DNA of 64,000 bases from Micrococcaceae bacterium RIT 802 (GTDB lineage: Bacteria > Actinomycetota > Actinomycetes > Actinomycetales > Micrococcaceae): NCBI GenBank assembly GCA_016892645.1, contig JAFEMX010000008.1:124001-188000 (forward strand), read 5' to 3'. The notes under the pieces were generated by a model. It saw nothing but the letters and a program-made list of their open reading frames with translations, was not told where the DNA came from and did not search any database. A program made the translations under genes and the position numbers. Below are positions 42,690 to 51,158 of the stretch, piece after piece (within the stretch, counting starts at the first letter, position 1; every line of letters starts with the position of its first letter).

Positions 42690-45068
42690 CTACCGCGCCG
42701 CGGCGGTGACCTTGGGCTGCCAGCGCAGGTGTGGGTCGTCGGTCGGTTCCGGTTCGCGCAGCAACGACAGCCGGGGGCGGACCGCGTCGGTGCGGGCGCT
42801 CGGCGGCTTGCGCCGGCCTGCGCGGAACTGGTCGACCCACTCGGCGCCGTCGCCGCGGTAGTCCTGCTCGGCGGCGGCATGCAGCGTCCACTGCGGGTCG
42901 TAGAGGTGCGTGCGGCCCAGCGCGATCAGGTCGGCGCGGCCGGCCAGCAGGATGGAGTTGGCGTCGTCGTAGGAGGAGATGGCGCCGACGGCGATGACCG
43001 TGGCCCCGGCGGGGGCGGCCACCTCCTGGCGGATCCGGTCGGCGAACGGTGTCTGGTAGCTGCGTCCGAAGGCCGGCGTCTCCGTGGAGTCGATCTGTCC
43101 GGTGGAGACGTCGATGCCCGCGGCGCCGTGGGCGATGAAGGCCCGGGCGATCTCCACGGCGTCGTCTGCAGTGTTGCCGCCGTCGATCCAGTCGGTGGCG
43201 GAGATGCGCACGGTCAGCGGCTTGCCGGCCGGCCAGGCGGCGCGGACGGCGTCGAAGACCTCCAGCGGGAAGCGCAGCCGGTTGTCCAGGCTGCCGCCGT
43301 ATTCGTCGGTGCGCTGGTTCGACACCGGGGAGAGGAAGCCGGAGAGCAGGTAGCCGTGGGCGGCGTGGACCTCGAGCAGGTCGAAGCCGGCGTCCTCGGC
43401 GCGGCGGGTGGCCGCGGCGAAGTCGGCGATGACCTGGTCCATGCCCGCGCGGTCGATTTCCCGCGGTGCCGCGTTCTCCGGGCCGTAGGGCAGGGCGCTG
43501 GGGGCCAGGGTCTGCCAGTTGCCGTCGGCCAGTGGCTGGTCGATGCCCTCCCACATCAGGCGGGTGGAGCCCTTGCGGCCGGAGTGGCCCAACTGGACGC
43601 CGAGCTTGGCGCCGGAGCGTCCGTGGACGAAGTCGGCCACCCGCGACCAGGCGTGGGCCTGCTCGTCGGTGTAGAGGCCGGAGCAGCCGGGGGTGATCCG
43701 TCCTTCGGGCGAGACGCAGACCATCTCGGTCATGACCAGTCCGGCACCGCCGAGCGCCTTGGAGCCCAGGTGGACCAGGTGGAAGTCGGTGGGCACGCCC
43801 TCCTCCGCGGAGTACATGTCCATGGGCGAGACCACGATGCGGTTCTTCAGCTGTAGTCCGCCGATGGCGTGCGGCTGGAACATCGCCGGGGCGACCTGCT
43901 CCAGGCCCTGACTGGCGGCGAAGTGCTCCTCGACGCGGTGGGCGAATTCGGGGTCGCGCATCCGCAGGTTCTCCTGGGTGATCCGGCGGGAGCGGGTGAG
44001 CAGGTTGAAGGCGAACTGGACGGGGTCCTGCCCGCGGTACTGCCCGATGGACTCGAACCATTCCAGGGAGGCCTGGGCGGCGCGCTGGGTGGATTCAACG
44101 ACGGGACGGCGTTCGGCCTCGTAGGCCTCGAGCGCCTCGGCGATGCCGGCGTGTTCGTGCAGGCAGGCGGCCAGGGCGAGGGCGTCCTCCATGGCCAGCT
44201 TGGTGCCGGAGCCGATGGAGAAGTGCGCGGTGTGGGCGGCGTCCCCGAGCAACACGACGTTGCCGCGGTGCCAGTTGCGGTTGCGCACCGTGGTGAAGTT
44301 CAGCCACTTGGAGTTGTTGGCCAGCACCTCGTGGCCGGCGAGTTCGTCGGCGAAGATGCCGCGGACCTTTTCCACGGCGTATTCGTCGGAGACGCCCGGG
44401 CCCATCGGCGTGTTGGCGGTGGCGTCGAAGCCGGCGGCGTGCCAGACGTCCTCGTGCATCTCGACGATGAACGTGGAGCCGGATTCGGAGAACGGGTAGC
44501 CGTGGATCTGCATGGTGCCGTGCTCGGTGTCCTTGATGAAGAACTTGAACGCCTCGAACACCTGGTCGGTGCCCAGCCACATGTACTTGTTGTGCCGCAC
44601 GTCCAGGGTCGGGCCGAAGTCCTCCGCGTAGCGGGCGCGGATCTGGGAGTTGACGCCGTCGGAGGCCAGGACCAGGTCGTGGGTGGTCTCGAGTTCGGCG
44701 ACGTCGGGAGCCAGGGTGGAGAAGCGGACGTCGACGCCGAGTTCGACGGCGCGGTGCTGGAGCAGTTGCAGCAGCTCCTTGCGGCTCATCGCCGCGAAGC
44801 CCTGTCCGCCGACGGTGAGCTGCTCGCCGCGGTAGTGGATGTCGATGTCCGCCCAGCGGGCGAAGCGGCGGGACATGTAGTCGGCGACCACGGGGTCGGC
44901 GTTGCCGATGCCGCCGAGCGTCTCGTCGGAGAACACGACGCCGAAGCCGAAGGTGTCCGAGGCGGCGTTGCGTTCGAAGAGGGTGATCTCATGCGAGGGG
45001 TCCAGCTGCTTCATGAGTGCGGCGAAGTAGAGGCCTCCGGGGCCTCCGCCGACGATGGCGATCTTCAT
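42690..45068 (-). CDS. Bifunctional aryl-CoA (salicylyl-CoA/2-aminobenzoyl-CoA) monooxygenase-OYE reductase
   Basis: The 792-residue protein fuses two enzymes. The N-terminal flavin monooxygenase (about 1-380) has AIVGGGPGGLYFAAL and LLGDAAHTAHFSIGSGTKLAMEDALAL. The C-terminal Old Yellow Enzyme domain (about 400-760) has NRIVVSPMDMYSAEEG, VHAAHGYLLSGFLSPVSNQRTDEYGGSLDNR and RADLIALGR. This layout is that of 2-aminobenzoyl-CoA monooxygenase/reductase and the SdgC-type salicylyl-CoA 5-hydroxylase. It would hydroxylate, then reduce, an aryl-CoA thioester made by the adjacent ligase. Last gene of a five-gene operon. Confidence 0.88.
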   Translation of the reverse strand: MKIAIVGGGPGGLYFAALMKQLDPSHEITLFERNAASDTFGFGVVFSDETLGGIGNADPVVADYMSRRFARWADIDIHYRGEQLTVGGQGFAAMSRKELLQLLQHRAVELGVDVRFSTLAPDVAELETTHDLVLASDGVNSQIRARYAEDFGPTLDVRHNKYMWLGTDQVFEAFKFFIKDTEHGTMQIHGYPFSESGSTFIVEMHEDVWHAAGFDATANTPMGPGVSDEYAVEKVRGIFADELAGHEVLANNSKWLNFTTVRNRNWHRGNVVLLGDAAHTAHFSIGSGTKLAMEDALALAACLHEHAGIAEALEAYEAERRPVVESTQRAAQASLEWFESIGQYRGQDPVQFAFNLLTRSRRITQENLRMRDPEFAHRVEEHFAASQGLEQVAPAMFQPHAIGGLQLKNRIVVSPMDMYSAEEGVPTDFHLVHLGSKALGGAGLVMTEMVCVSPEGRITPGCSGLYTDEQAHAWSRVADFVHGRSGAKLGVQLGHSGRKGSTRLMWEGIDQPLADGNWQTLAPSALPYGPENAAPREIDRAGMDQVIADFAAATRRAEDAGFDLLEVHAAHGYLLSGFLSPVSNQRTDEYGGSLDNRLRFPLEVFDAVRAAWPAGKPLTVRISATDWIDGGNTADDAVEIARAFIAHGAAGIDVSTGQIDSTETPAFGRSYQTPFADRIRQEVAAPAGATVIAVGAISSYDDANSILLAGRADLIALGRTHLYDPQWTLHAAAEQDYRGDGAEWVDQFRAGRRKPPSARTDAVRPRLSLLREPEPTDDPHLRWQPKVTAAAR

Positions 45069-45081
45069 GGTGCTGTCCTTT

Positions 45082-46737
45082 CTAGGCCTGGCTCGCGCCG
45101 GCAAGTTCGGTCGGGTCGGCTTGCAGCGTTTCGCGCAGCCGGAAGTGTTGGAGTTTGCCGCTGGGGTTGCGGGGCAACTCGTGGACGAAGCGGACGTCCC
45201 GCGGGTACTTGTAGGGCGCGATGGTGGCCTTGACGAAGTCCTGGATCTCCTTGCGCTTGGCGGCGTCGCCGGTGACGCCCTCGCGCAGGACGATGAAGGC
45301 GCAGACCACGGATCCGCGTTCCTCGTCGGGCCGGGCGACGACCGCGTTCTCCAGCACGTCCTCGTGCTGGTCGATGGCGGCCTCGACCTCGGGTGCGCCG
45401 ATGTTGTACCCGGAGGAGACGATCATGTTGTCCGAGCGGGCCTGGTAGACGAAGTAGCCCCCGGCGTCGCGCAGGAAGGTGTCGCCGGTGACGTTCCAGC
45501 CGTTGCAGATGTAGTTGGCCTGGCGGGCATCGTCGAGGTAGCGGCAGCCGGTGGGCCCGATGACCGCGAGCCGCCCGGGTTCCCCGTCGGCGGCCTCGTT
45601 GCCGTCCGCGTCCAGGATGGTGGCGCGATAGCCGGGCACGGGGACTCCGACGGCGCCGGGGTGGATGTCGTCCCCGGCGGCGGAGATGAACACGTGGAGC
45701 ATCTCGGTGGCACCGATGCCGTCGACCAGGCGCAGCCCGGAGGCCTCCTCGACGGCTTCCCAGGTCTGCTGGGAGAGGTGTTCCCCGGCGGAGACGCCCA
45801 GGCGCAGGCGGGAGAGCAGGTCGGCCCGGCCGGCCTTGATGATGGCGCGGTAGGCGGTGGGCGCGGTGAACAGGACGGTGGCCCCGGCCTCGGCGGCGCG
45901 TTCGGCCAGTTCGACGGGGGCGGCCCGCTCGGTCAGCAGCGCGGAGGCACCGAAGTAGAGCGGGAAGACGACCAGTCCACCGAGCCCGAAGGTGAAGGCC
46001 AGCGGCGGGGACCCGGCGAAGACGTCGTCCGGCGTGGGTTCCAGGAGGTGGCGAGCGAACGTGTCGGCGTTGGCCAGCACGTCGCGGTGGAAGTGCATGG
46101 TGACCTTCGGGGTCCCGGTGGTCCCGGAAGTGGGCCCGAGCAGCGCGACGTCGTCGGCGGCGGTGGCGACGTTCTCGAAGGTGCCGGGCTTGGCGGCGGC
46201 GAGCGCCACCAGGTCCGTGGCGGCGTCGGAGCCGTAGGAGAGGACCGGCAGTTCGGCGGCGGTGGCAGCGGTGTCCATCTCGTCGGCGAAGCGGTGGTCG
46301 GTGATCGCCAGCGAGGGCTTCGTCAGCCCGATGAGCTTGGCGATCTCCGGGGCGCGCAGCAGCGGCATGGTGGTCACGGCGACGGCGCCGGCCTTGAGCA
46401 CGCCGAGCCAGGCGGCGACGATCCAGGGGTTGTTCGGTCCGCGCAACAGCACCCGGTTGCCCGGGACGATGCCGTGGTCCTCGGTGAGCACGCGGGCCAC
46501 CTGGTTGGCATGTTCGAGCAGCTGCCCGTAGCTCCAGACGACGCCGTCCGGGGTGCGCAGTGCGGGACGGTCGGCGCCGAAACGCGCGGCGGGCTCGTCG
46601 ATGAGCGCGGTGGCGGCGTTAAGCTTCTCGGGGTACTGCAGTTCCGGGAGGGTGAATTCCATCGTCGGCCACTGGTCGGCGGGTGGGAGGTGGTCTCGGG
46701 TGAAGGTGTCCACGTGGGCCGATGGCGTGAGCTGCAT
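45082..46737 (-). CDS. 2-aminobenzoate/salicylate-type CoA ligase
   Basis: The 551-residue AMP-forming ligase begins HVDTFTRDHLPPADQWP, an opening seen in 2-aminobenzoate-CoA ligases, and has GPTSGTTGTPKVTMHFHRD (P-loop), GIGATEMLHVFISA and the hinge GDTFLRDAGGYFVYQARSDNMIVSSGYNI. C-terminal RNPSGKLQHF carries the catalytic lysine. It would make the aryl-CoA used by the adjacent hydroxylase. Anthranilate and salicylate are the two likely substrates. Starts 38 bp after the thioesterase gene; hydroxylase gene begins 13 bp downstream. Confidence 0.87.
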   Translation of the reverse strand: MQLTPSAHVDTFTRDHLPPADQWPTMEFTLPELQYPEKLNAATALIDEPAARFGADRPALRTPDGVVWSYGQLLEHANQVARVLTEDHGIVPGNRVLLRGPNNPWIVAAWLGVLKAGAVAVTTMPLLRAPEIAKLIGLTKPSLAITDHRFADEMDTAATAAELPVLSYGSDAATDLVALAAAKPGTFENVATAADDVALLGPTSGTTGTPKVTMHFHRDVLANADTFARHLLEPTPDDVFAGSPPLAFTFGLGGLVVFPLYFGASALLTERAAPVELAERAAEAGATVLFTAPTAYRAIIKAGRADLLSRLRLGVSAGEHLSQQTWEAVEEASGLRLVDGIGATEMLHVFISAAGDDIHPGAVGVPVPGYRATILDADGNEAADGEPGRLAVIGPTGCRYLDDARQANYICNGWNVTGDTFLRDAGGYFVYQARSDNMIVSSGYNIGAPEVEAAIDQHEDVLENAVVARPDEERGSVVCAFIVLREGVTGDAAKRKEIQDFVKATIAPYKYPRDVRFVHELPRNPSGKLQHFRLRETLQADPTELAGASQA

Positions 46738-46775
46738 GGCCGTTCCTTTCGCGGGTGGGGTGGGTGGTGCGGCGT

Positions 46776-47687
46776 TCAGCCGCGGATCATGCCTTCCTGG
46801 GCGACGGTGGCCAGCAGGCGTCCGTCGCGGTCGAAGAAGCGCCCGAGGGCCAGGCCCCGGTTGTCCTGCAGGGACACGGCGTCCTGGGCATAGAGGATCC
46901 AGTCGTCGGCGCGTGCGGCGCGGTGGAACCACATGGCATGGTCCAGGCTTGCGGTGGCCAGGCCCTGGCTGGACCAGTTCAGCCCGCGCACGCGCAGGAG
47001 GGTCTCGAGGATGGTGTAGTCGCACACGTAGGCCAGCGCGGTGCGGTGCAGGTCGGCGGTGGCCTTGGCATCGCCCGCGTCGGGCAGCGCGCTGAAGGCC
47101 CGCACCCAGACGGCCTGGTTCGGCGACCGGGTCCCGTCGGAGGAGACGTAGACCGGCCCGGGCACGTGACGCATGTCGAAGCTGCGCCCATGCGCCCAGT
47201 AGTCGCGGGCTGGTGCGTTGGCGCCGTCGGCCGCGTCCAGCGCCTCGGCAGCGGTGCGCAGGGTCTCCGGCTCGACGACGGCCGGCGCCTGTTGCTGGAA
47301 CTCCGGCCCCTCCTCGGGGACGTGGAAGGAGCCCATCGCGGTGAAGGCGATCTTGTCGTTCTGCACGGCCCGGACGCTGCGGGTCGAGTAGCCGCGGCCA
47401 TCGCGCAGCGTCTCGACGTCGTAGCGCACCGGCGCGCCGATCTCGACGGGGCGCATGAAGTAGCTGTGCAGGGAGTGCAGCGCGCGGTCGGCGCCGACGG
47501 TGGCCTGCATCGCCGCGGTGGCCTGGGCGGTCATGTCACCGCCGTAGGCCTTGGGCCAGGGAACGTATTGGGTCGTGGCCTCGAAGGAGGCATCGGCCGG
47601 ACCGTCGACGGGGGTCAGCTCGATGGCGCGCAGGAAGGTTTCGGCCGTGTCGGGGGCGTGGATCCGGGTTTCGGTCGTGGCGTCCAT
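46776..47687 (-). CDS. Acyl-CoA thioesterase II (TesB-like double hot-dog)
   Basis: The 303-residue protein has two hot-dog halves, with GGDMTAQATAAMQATVGADRALHSLHSYFMRPVE in the first and the C-terminal SLDHAMWFHRAARADDWILYAQDAVSLQDNRGLALGRFFDRDGRLLATVAQEGMIR that ends TesB proteins. It hydrolyses CoA thioesters; in this operon the natural target would be an aryl-CoA product. It lies 2 bp after the cupin gene, so it is co-translated. Another, smaller thioesterase is at 50630. Confidence 0.87.
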   Translation of the reverse strand: MDATTETRIHAPDTAETFLRAIELTPVDGPADASFEATTQYVPWPKAYGGDMTAQATAAMQATVGADRALHSLHSYFMRPVEIGAPVRYDVETLRDGRGYSTRSVRAVQNDKIAFTAMGSFHVPEEGPEFQQQAPAVVEPETLRTAAEALDAADGANAPARDYWAHGRSFDMRHVPGPVYVSSDGTRSPNQAVWVRAFSALPDAGDAKATADLHRTALAYVCDYTILETLLRVRGLNWSSQGLATASLDHAMWFHRAARADDWILYAQDAVSLQDNRGLALGRFFDRDGRLLATVAQEGMIRG

Positions 47688-47689
47688 GC

Positions 47690-48169
47690 TCAGGCCCTCC
47701 GGTAGTCGGCGAGGCTGTCGTCCGGGACGTCCTCGAGGTTGACGACCAGGTTCTCCGGGGTGCGCGCGGTGAGCCAGACGAGTTCCTCGGTCACCGACAT
47801 GTTCGCCTCGACGTGCGGCATGAACGGCGGGACGAAGACCCAGTCGCCGGCCTTCATGTCCAGGTACTCGGAGTAGTCCTCGCCGAAGTAGATGCGCCCG
47901 TGCCCGCGCAGCACGTAGCCGCCGGTCTCGGCTTCGGCGTGGTGGTGCGGCAGCGAGCGGTAGCCGGGGACGTTGGAGACCTGGCCGAACCAGATCTTCG
48001 TGGCCGGGGTGTGCTGGATGGAGACGCCGGAGACGCGGACGCAGTCCCCGGACTGGGCGGTGTTGGTGTCCTCTTCGCCGCTGCGGGTGACGACCGGGAC
48101 GACCTGGCCGCCGGCGTTGGCGTACTGGCTGTTGTCGCCCTCGAGGACGTAGTCGGTGCTGGTGCTCAT
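47690..48169 (-). CDS. Single-domain cupin protein of the aryl-CoA operon
   Basis: The 159-residue cupin has SLPHHHAEAETGGYVLRGHGRIYFGEDYSEYL (His-rich metal site) and GDWVFVPPFMPHVEAN (second motif with His). A gentisate 1,2-dioxygenase is normally a larger bicupin, so this is not assigned to that enzyme. Its metal ligands look intact, and its place between acylpyruvase and thioesterase genes suggests a role in ring-cleavage product handling. Possible functions are dioxygenase, isomerase or protective binding protein. Confidence 0.82.
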   Translation of the reverse strand: MSTSTDYVLEGDNSQYANAGGQVVPVVTRSGEEDTNTAQSGDCVRVSGVSIQHTPATKIWFGQVSNVPGYRSLPHHHAEAETGGYVLRGHGRIYFGEDYSEYLDMKAGDWVFVPPFMPHVEANMSVTEELVWLTARTPENLVVNLEDVPDDSLADYRRA

Positions 48170-48193
48170 CGTGGTTCTCCTTGCTGGTTCGGT

Positions 48194-49072
48194 TCAGGCG
48201 TGGGCCGCGGTGGTTTCGACCGCGGCGGGGAGCAGGGTGACGGTGTTCTCCAGGCGTCCGAGGCCGTCGATCTCGGTGGTGAGGGTGTCGCCGTCGGACA
48301 GGAAGCGCGGGGGTTTCATGCCGGAGCCGACGCCGCCGGGCGTGCCGGTGAGGACGACGTCGCCGGGGCGCAGGGTGGTGAAGGCGGAGATGTAGGACAG
48401 CAGACGGGCGGGGCCGAAGACCAGGGTGGCGGTGTCCCCGGTCTGGACGAGTTCGCCGTTGACGTAGCCGCGGACCGTGAAGGACGGGTCGTCGTCGAAC
48501 TCGTCGGCGGTGACCAGCACCGGGCCCAGCGGGGTGCTGGCGTCGAAGGCCTTGCCCTGCAGCCATTGCAGGGTGCGGTGCTGCCAGTCGCGCATCGAGA
48601 CGTCGTTGGCGACGCAGAACCCGGCGATGCCCGCCGCCGCCTCGGCCTCGTCGGCGTGGACCAGTTCGGTGCCGACGACCACCGCCAATTCGGCCTCCCA
48701 GTCGACCTGGTCGCTGCCCCGGACGGTGATGGCATCGCCCGGTCCGGTGAGGGAATCGGCGAACTTGGCGAACAACGTCGGGTGCGTCGGCAGCTCGCGG
48801 CCCATCTCCAGGATGTGGTCCGCGTAGTTCAGGCCGCAGCAGATGACCTTCGCGGGCCGCGGCACCACCGGCGCCAGGTCGGCCTGCGCACCGGGAACGA
48901 CGGCGGGGCCCTCCCCCGTTTCCTGGGCCCGGCGTGCGGCGGCGACGGTCTCCCGCCAACCGGGGTCGGCCAGCAGGGCGCCGACGTCGGCGGCGTCCAC
49001 GGGCAGGTATCCGTCGTCGACCGCGACGGCGGCGGTGGTTCCCTCGGCGGTGCGCAGGGTGGCCAGCTTCAT
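48194..49072 (-). CDS. Fumarylacetoacetate hydrolase family acylpyruvase
   Basis: The 292-residue protein has the FAH fold: ICCGLNYADHILEMGRELPTHPTLFAKFADSLTGPGDAI, then QVDWEAELAVVVG (metal ligands E and D), NDVSMRDWQ, QWLQGKAFDASTPLGPVLV and LLSYISAFTTLRPGDVVLTGTPGGVGSGMKPP. It would cleave acylpyruvates, for example fumarylpyruvate in the gentisate route. It is the first gene of the minus-strand operon and lies divergent from ridA. Exact substrate depends on the missing ring-cleavage enzyme. Confidence 0.88.
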   Translation of the reverse strand: MKLATLRTAEGTTAAVAVDDGYLPVDAADVGALLADPGWRETVAAARRAQETGEGPAVVPGAQADLAPVVPRPAKVICCGLNYADHILEMGRELPTHPTLFAKFADSLTGPGDAITVRGSDQVDWEAELAVVVGTELVHADEAEAAAGIAGFCVANDVSMRDWQHRTLQWLQGKAFDASTPLGPVLVTADEFDDDPSFTVRGYVNGELVQTGDTATLVFGPARLLSYISAFTTLRPGDVVLTGTPGGVGSGMKPPRFLSDGDTLTTEIDGLGRLENTVTLLPAAVETTAAHA

Positions 49073-49096
49073 CCGAAGCTCCTTTGCTCGAAATCG

Positions 49097-49127
49097 ATAT
49101 GTCGACTTTTTTACGGTCGCAACATAT
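49097..49127. promoter_or_regulatory. Inverted repeat between the acylpyruvase and RidA genes
   Basis: ATATGT and ACATAT form perfect arms 19 bp apart in the divergent gap, in an AT-rich patch with a T-tract. It also holds GTCGAC (49101-49106). It is a candidate operator for the two PaaX-type regulators. Confidence 0.5.
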
Positions 49128-49195
49128 GATCAACTTAGCACGCAGCGCCAGATGTGCAATAGGCCACATCCGGAAATTTCCACCCAGGAGGGGAC

Positions 49196-49612
49196 ATGAC
49201 CACCCAGACCGCAAACGCCCACCAGACCATCAACCCCGCTTCGCTCCCCAAGCCCTCCGGATACGCCCACGGGATCCTGGCCGGCAACACCGTCTACCTC
49301 GGCGGTCAGACGGCCCTGGACCAGGACATGAACATCGTCCCGGGCGGCATCGTCGAGCAGTTCCGGCAGGCGTTCTCCAACGTGCTGACCACGCTCGAGG
49401 AAGCCGGCGGACGCCCGGAGGACCTGGTCAGCGTGACCATCTACCTCACGGACGTGGACGACTACATGGCCAACGGCCGGGAGATCGGGCGCATCTGGCG
49501 GGACATGGCCGGCACCGGCTACCCGGCCATGGCCGGTGTCGGCGTCTCACGCCTGTGGCAGAAGGAGGCCCTCATCGAGATCCAGGGGGTCGCGGTCATC
49601 TCCGCGGCATGA
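49196..49612 (+). CDS. RidA/YjgF family enamine/imine deaminase
   Basis: The 138-residue protein has the YjgF fold features GNTVYLGGQTALDQDMNIV and TTLEEAGGRPEDLVSVTIYLTDVDDYMANG, with MAGVGVSRLWQKEALIEIQGVAVI at the end. RidA proteins hydrolyse reactive enamines and imines. It is divergent from the aryl-CoA operon. This placement suits handling of an enamine product if the substrate is 2-aminobenzoyl-CoA. RBS AGGAGGGG lies upstream. The arginine used in catalysis (about residue 105-110) was not verified by alignment. Confidence 0.87.
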   Translation: MTTQTANAHQTINPASLPKPSGYAHGILAGNTVYLGGQTALDQDMNIVPGGIVEQFRQAFSNVLTTLEEAGGRPEDLVSVTIYLTDVDDYMANGREIGRIWRDMAGTGYPAMAGVGVSRLWQKEALIEIQGVAVISAA

Positions 49613-49648
49613 CGGGCCGCCGGCCATCGCCGGCACCAGAACGACGGC

Positions 49649-49688
49649 GGGGCGGAATCCCGGGTGCATGGCATCCGGGTTCCGCCCC
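49649..49688. terminator. Bidirectional terminator-like hairpin
   Basis: GGGGCGGAATCCCGG (49649-49663) and CCGGGTTCCGCCCC (49675-49688) pair with a single bulge around an 11-base loop, between the convergent ridA and PaaX genes. Confidence 0.6.
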
Positions 49689-49730
49689 GGGGTCGTGCCG
49701 GGCTCGACATGACGCCCTGGGCGTGGGGCC

Positions 49731-50633
49731 CTACGCCTCCGGACCGTCGATGATGCCCCGCGCATGCCGTTCGGCCAGCGGGGCGATGAGCTGGTGGGTG
49801 CGGCTGAAGGCGCGCCGGGCCTCTGGTTCGCGCCACCCGTCCGGCAGGCACTCCAGCGGCAGGTCCGGATCGCGGTAGGGCAGCCGCCGCCAGAGGGTCA
49901 GCATGGGGATGTAGTAGCGGAACGCGTCCCGGCAGGTCTGCTCATCGGCAGCGGCTGACCCGGCACCGTCCGCGGCGAGCCGCCGCTCCCAGGCCCGGTC
50001 GGCGCCTGCGTAGACGTCAAGGAATTCGCCGATGAGCGCGTCGATGGATTCCAGGTCCCACCAGCTGGCCACCTTGGCGCGGACGTCGCCGTCGAAGAGG
50101 TAGTCGCCTCGGAAGAACTCGACGAAGTGGTCCAGTCCCTGCGCCGCCAAGCGTTCCCGGGCGCGGTCCGCGACTCCCGAGGAGGCGATCCAGACGCCGG
50201 CGGCGACGGTGCCGAACCCCAGGCCGGAGAGCACGCTGCGCAGGCGGTGGCGCAGATGGCGCTGGGCCTCGGGGACGGAGAAGAGTGCCAGGAGCCAGTC
50301 GCGGTCGCCGTCGTCCCGGCGTTCGGAGAAGATCCGCTGGTCACCCTCGGCGAAGACGGTTTGCAGGGATGCGGAGAGTTCGTAGGCGGCGACCCCGTCG
50401 ATCCGCGTGCTGCGCAGCACGCCCTTGGCCTTCAGCCGGGAGACCGCGGAGCGCACGCCGGGTGCGTCGTATCCGAGGTCGCCGAGCAGTGCGACCAGGT
50501 TGGCCACCGGCAACGCGGTGCCGGGTTCGCGGCAGTACAGGCCGAACAGCGTGACGATCAGCTGCTGGTGCCGCACGACCGGTGCCGGGACATCCGCTCC
50601 GGTGGTGACATCCGGGACGGCGTGTGCCGTCAT
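49731..50633 (-). CDS. PaaX family transcriptional regulator (copy 2)
   Basis: The 300-residue protein has the same organisation as the PaaX at 41715: HQQLIVTLFGLYCREPGTALPVANLVALLGDLGYDAPGVRSAVSRLKAKGVL, then the middle part with DWLLALFSVPEAQRH and FGTVAAGVWIA, and the end YRDPDLPLECLPDGWREP. Its position next to ridA and the aryl-CoA operon suggests it senses an aryl-CoA intermediate. The ATG overlaps the stop of the hot-dog thioesterase gene as ATGA, so regulator and thioesterase are coupled. Confidence 0.88.
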   Translation of the reverse strand: MTAHAVPDVTTGADVPAPVVRHQQLIVTLFGLYCREPGTALPVANLVALLGDLGYDAPGVRSAVSRLKAKGVLRSTRIDGVAAYELSASLQTVFAEGDQRIFSERRDDGDRDWLLALFSVPEAQRHLRHRLRSVLSGLGFGTVAAGVWIASSGVADRARERLAAQGLDHFVEFFRGDYLFDGDVRAKVASWWDLESIDALIGEFLDVYAGADRAWERRLAADGAGSAAADEQTCRDAFRYYIPMLTLWRRLPYRDPDLPLECLPDGWREPEARRAFSRTHQLIAPLAERHARGIIDGPEA

Positions 50634-51052
50634 GGCCGTTCCCCGGTGAGCGCGGCGCGCATCGCCTCGGGCCAGGGAGCGGAGACCTCGGCCCCGAGCG
50701 GCACGTGGACGGTGGTGACGGTGCCGTCGGCGGCGGGGCCCCCGGCGGAGCGGTCGCACGGGTGCCCGGTGATCTCGAATCCGAGCACCAGGGAGGCGTT
50801 GCCCACGCGCTCGACCCACACGGTGGCGGTGATGCGCTGGCCGAACCACAGCCGGTCACGGAAGTTCACGACGTGCTGCACCCGGGGGCTGAGCGGAAAG
50901 TAGTCGATGAGCCCGAGTTCGCGCATCAGCTGCGCCTCGGCCGCTTCGATCCACCGCATGATGGCGGAGTTGTGCTGGTGCCCGGCGGCGTCCGTATCGA
51001 CCCACTCCACCGTGCGGTCCAGGGATGTGGACGGGCCGCGGTTCTCCGCCAT
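50630..51052 (-). CDS. Hot-dog fold acyl-CoA thioesterase (YbgC/4-hydroxybenzoyl-CoA type)
   Basis: The 140-residue protein has VEWVDTDAAGHQHNSAIMRWIEAAEAQLM, the Asp and GHxHN region of the 4-hydroxybenzoyl-CoA thioesterase group, and PRVQHVVNFRDRLWFGQRITATVWVERVGNASLVLGFEI. It would hydrolyse aryl-CoA or acyl-CoA thioesters. It is coupled to a PaaX regulator gene downstream. AAGGAG lies 6 bases before the ATG. The promoter is in the short gap before the lipid kinase gene. Confidence 0.85.
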   Translation of the reverse strand: MAENRGPSTSLDRTVEWVDTDAAGHQHNSAIMRWIEAAEAQLMRELGLIDYFPLSPRVQHVVNFRDRLWFGQRITATVWVERVGNASLVLGFEITGHPCDRSAGGPAADGTVTTVHVPLGAEVSAPWPEAMRAALTGERP

Positions 51053-51158
51053 GGATGCTCCTTCGGGTTCCGGGGGCCGACGACGGCCCTGGTCCCAATC
51101 TATCGGCTTCCCGATCGGGGTAACAATTGGTCGATGCCCGTGCGCGGATGGCCGATCC

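Noticed and set aside
45055-46893. 612-codon open frame on the + strand
   Set aside because: Antisense to the CoA ligase gene, Gly/Val/Asp-rich, no motif.
42690-49612. Interpretation as a secondary-metabolite gene cluster
   Set aside because: No synthase modules; the enzymes are catabolic CoA-thioester types with PaaX control.
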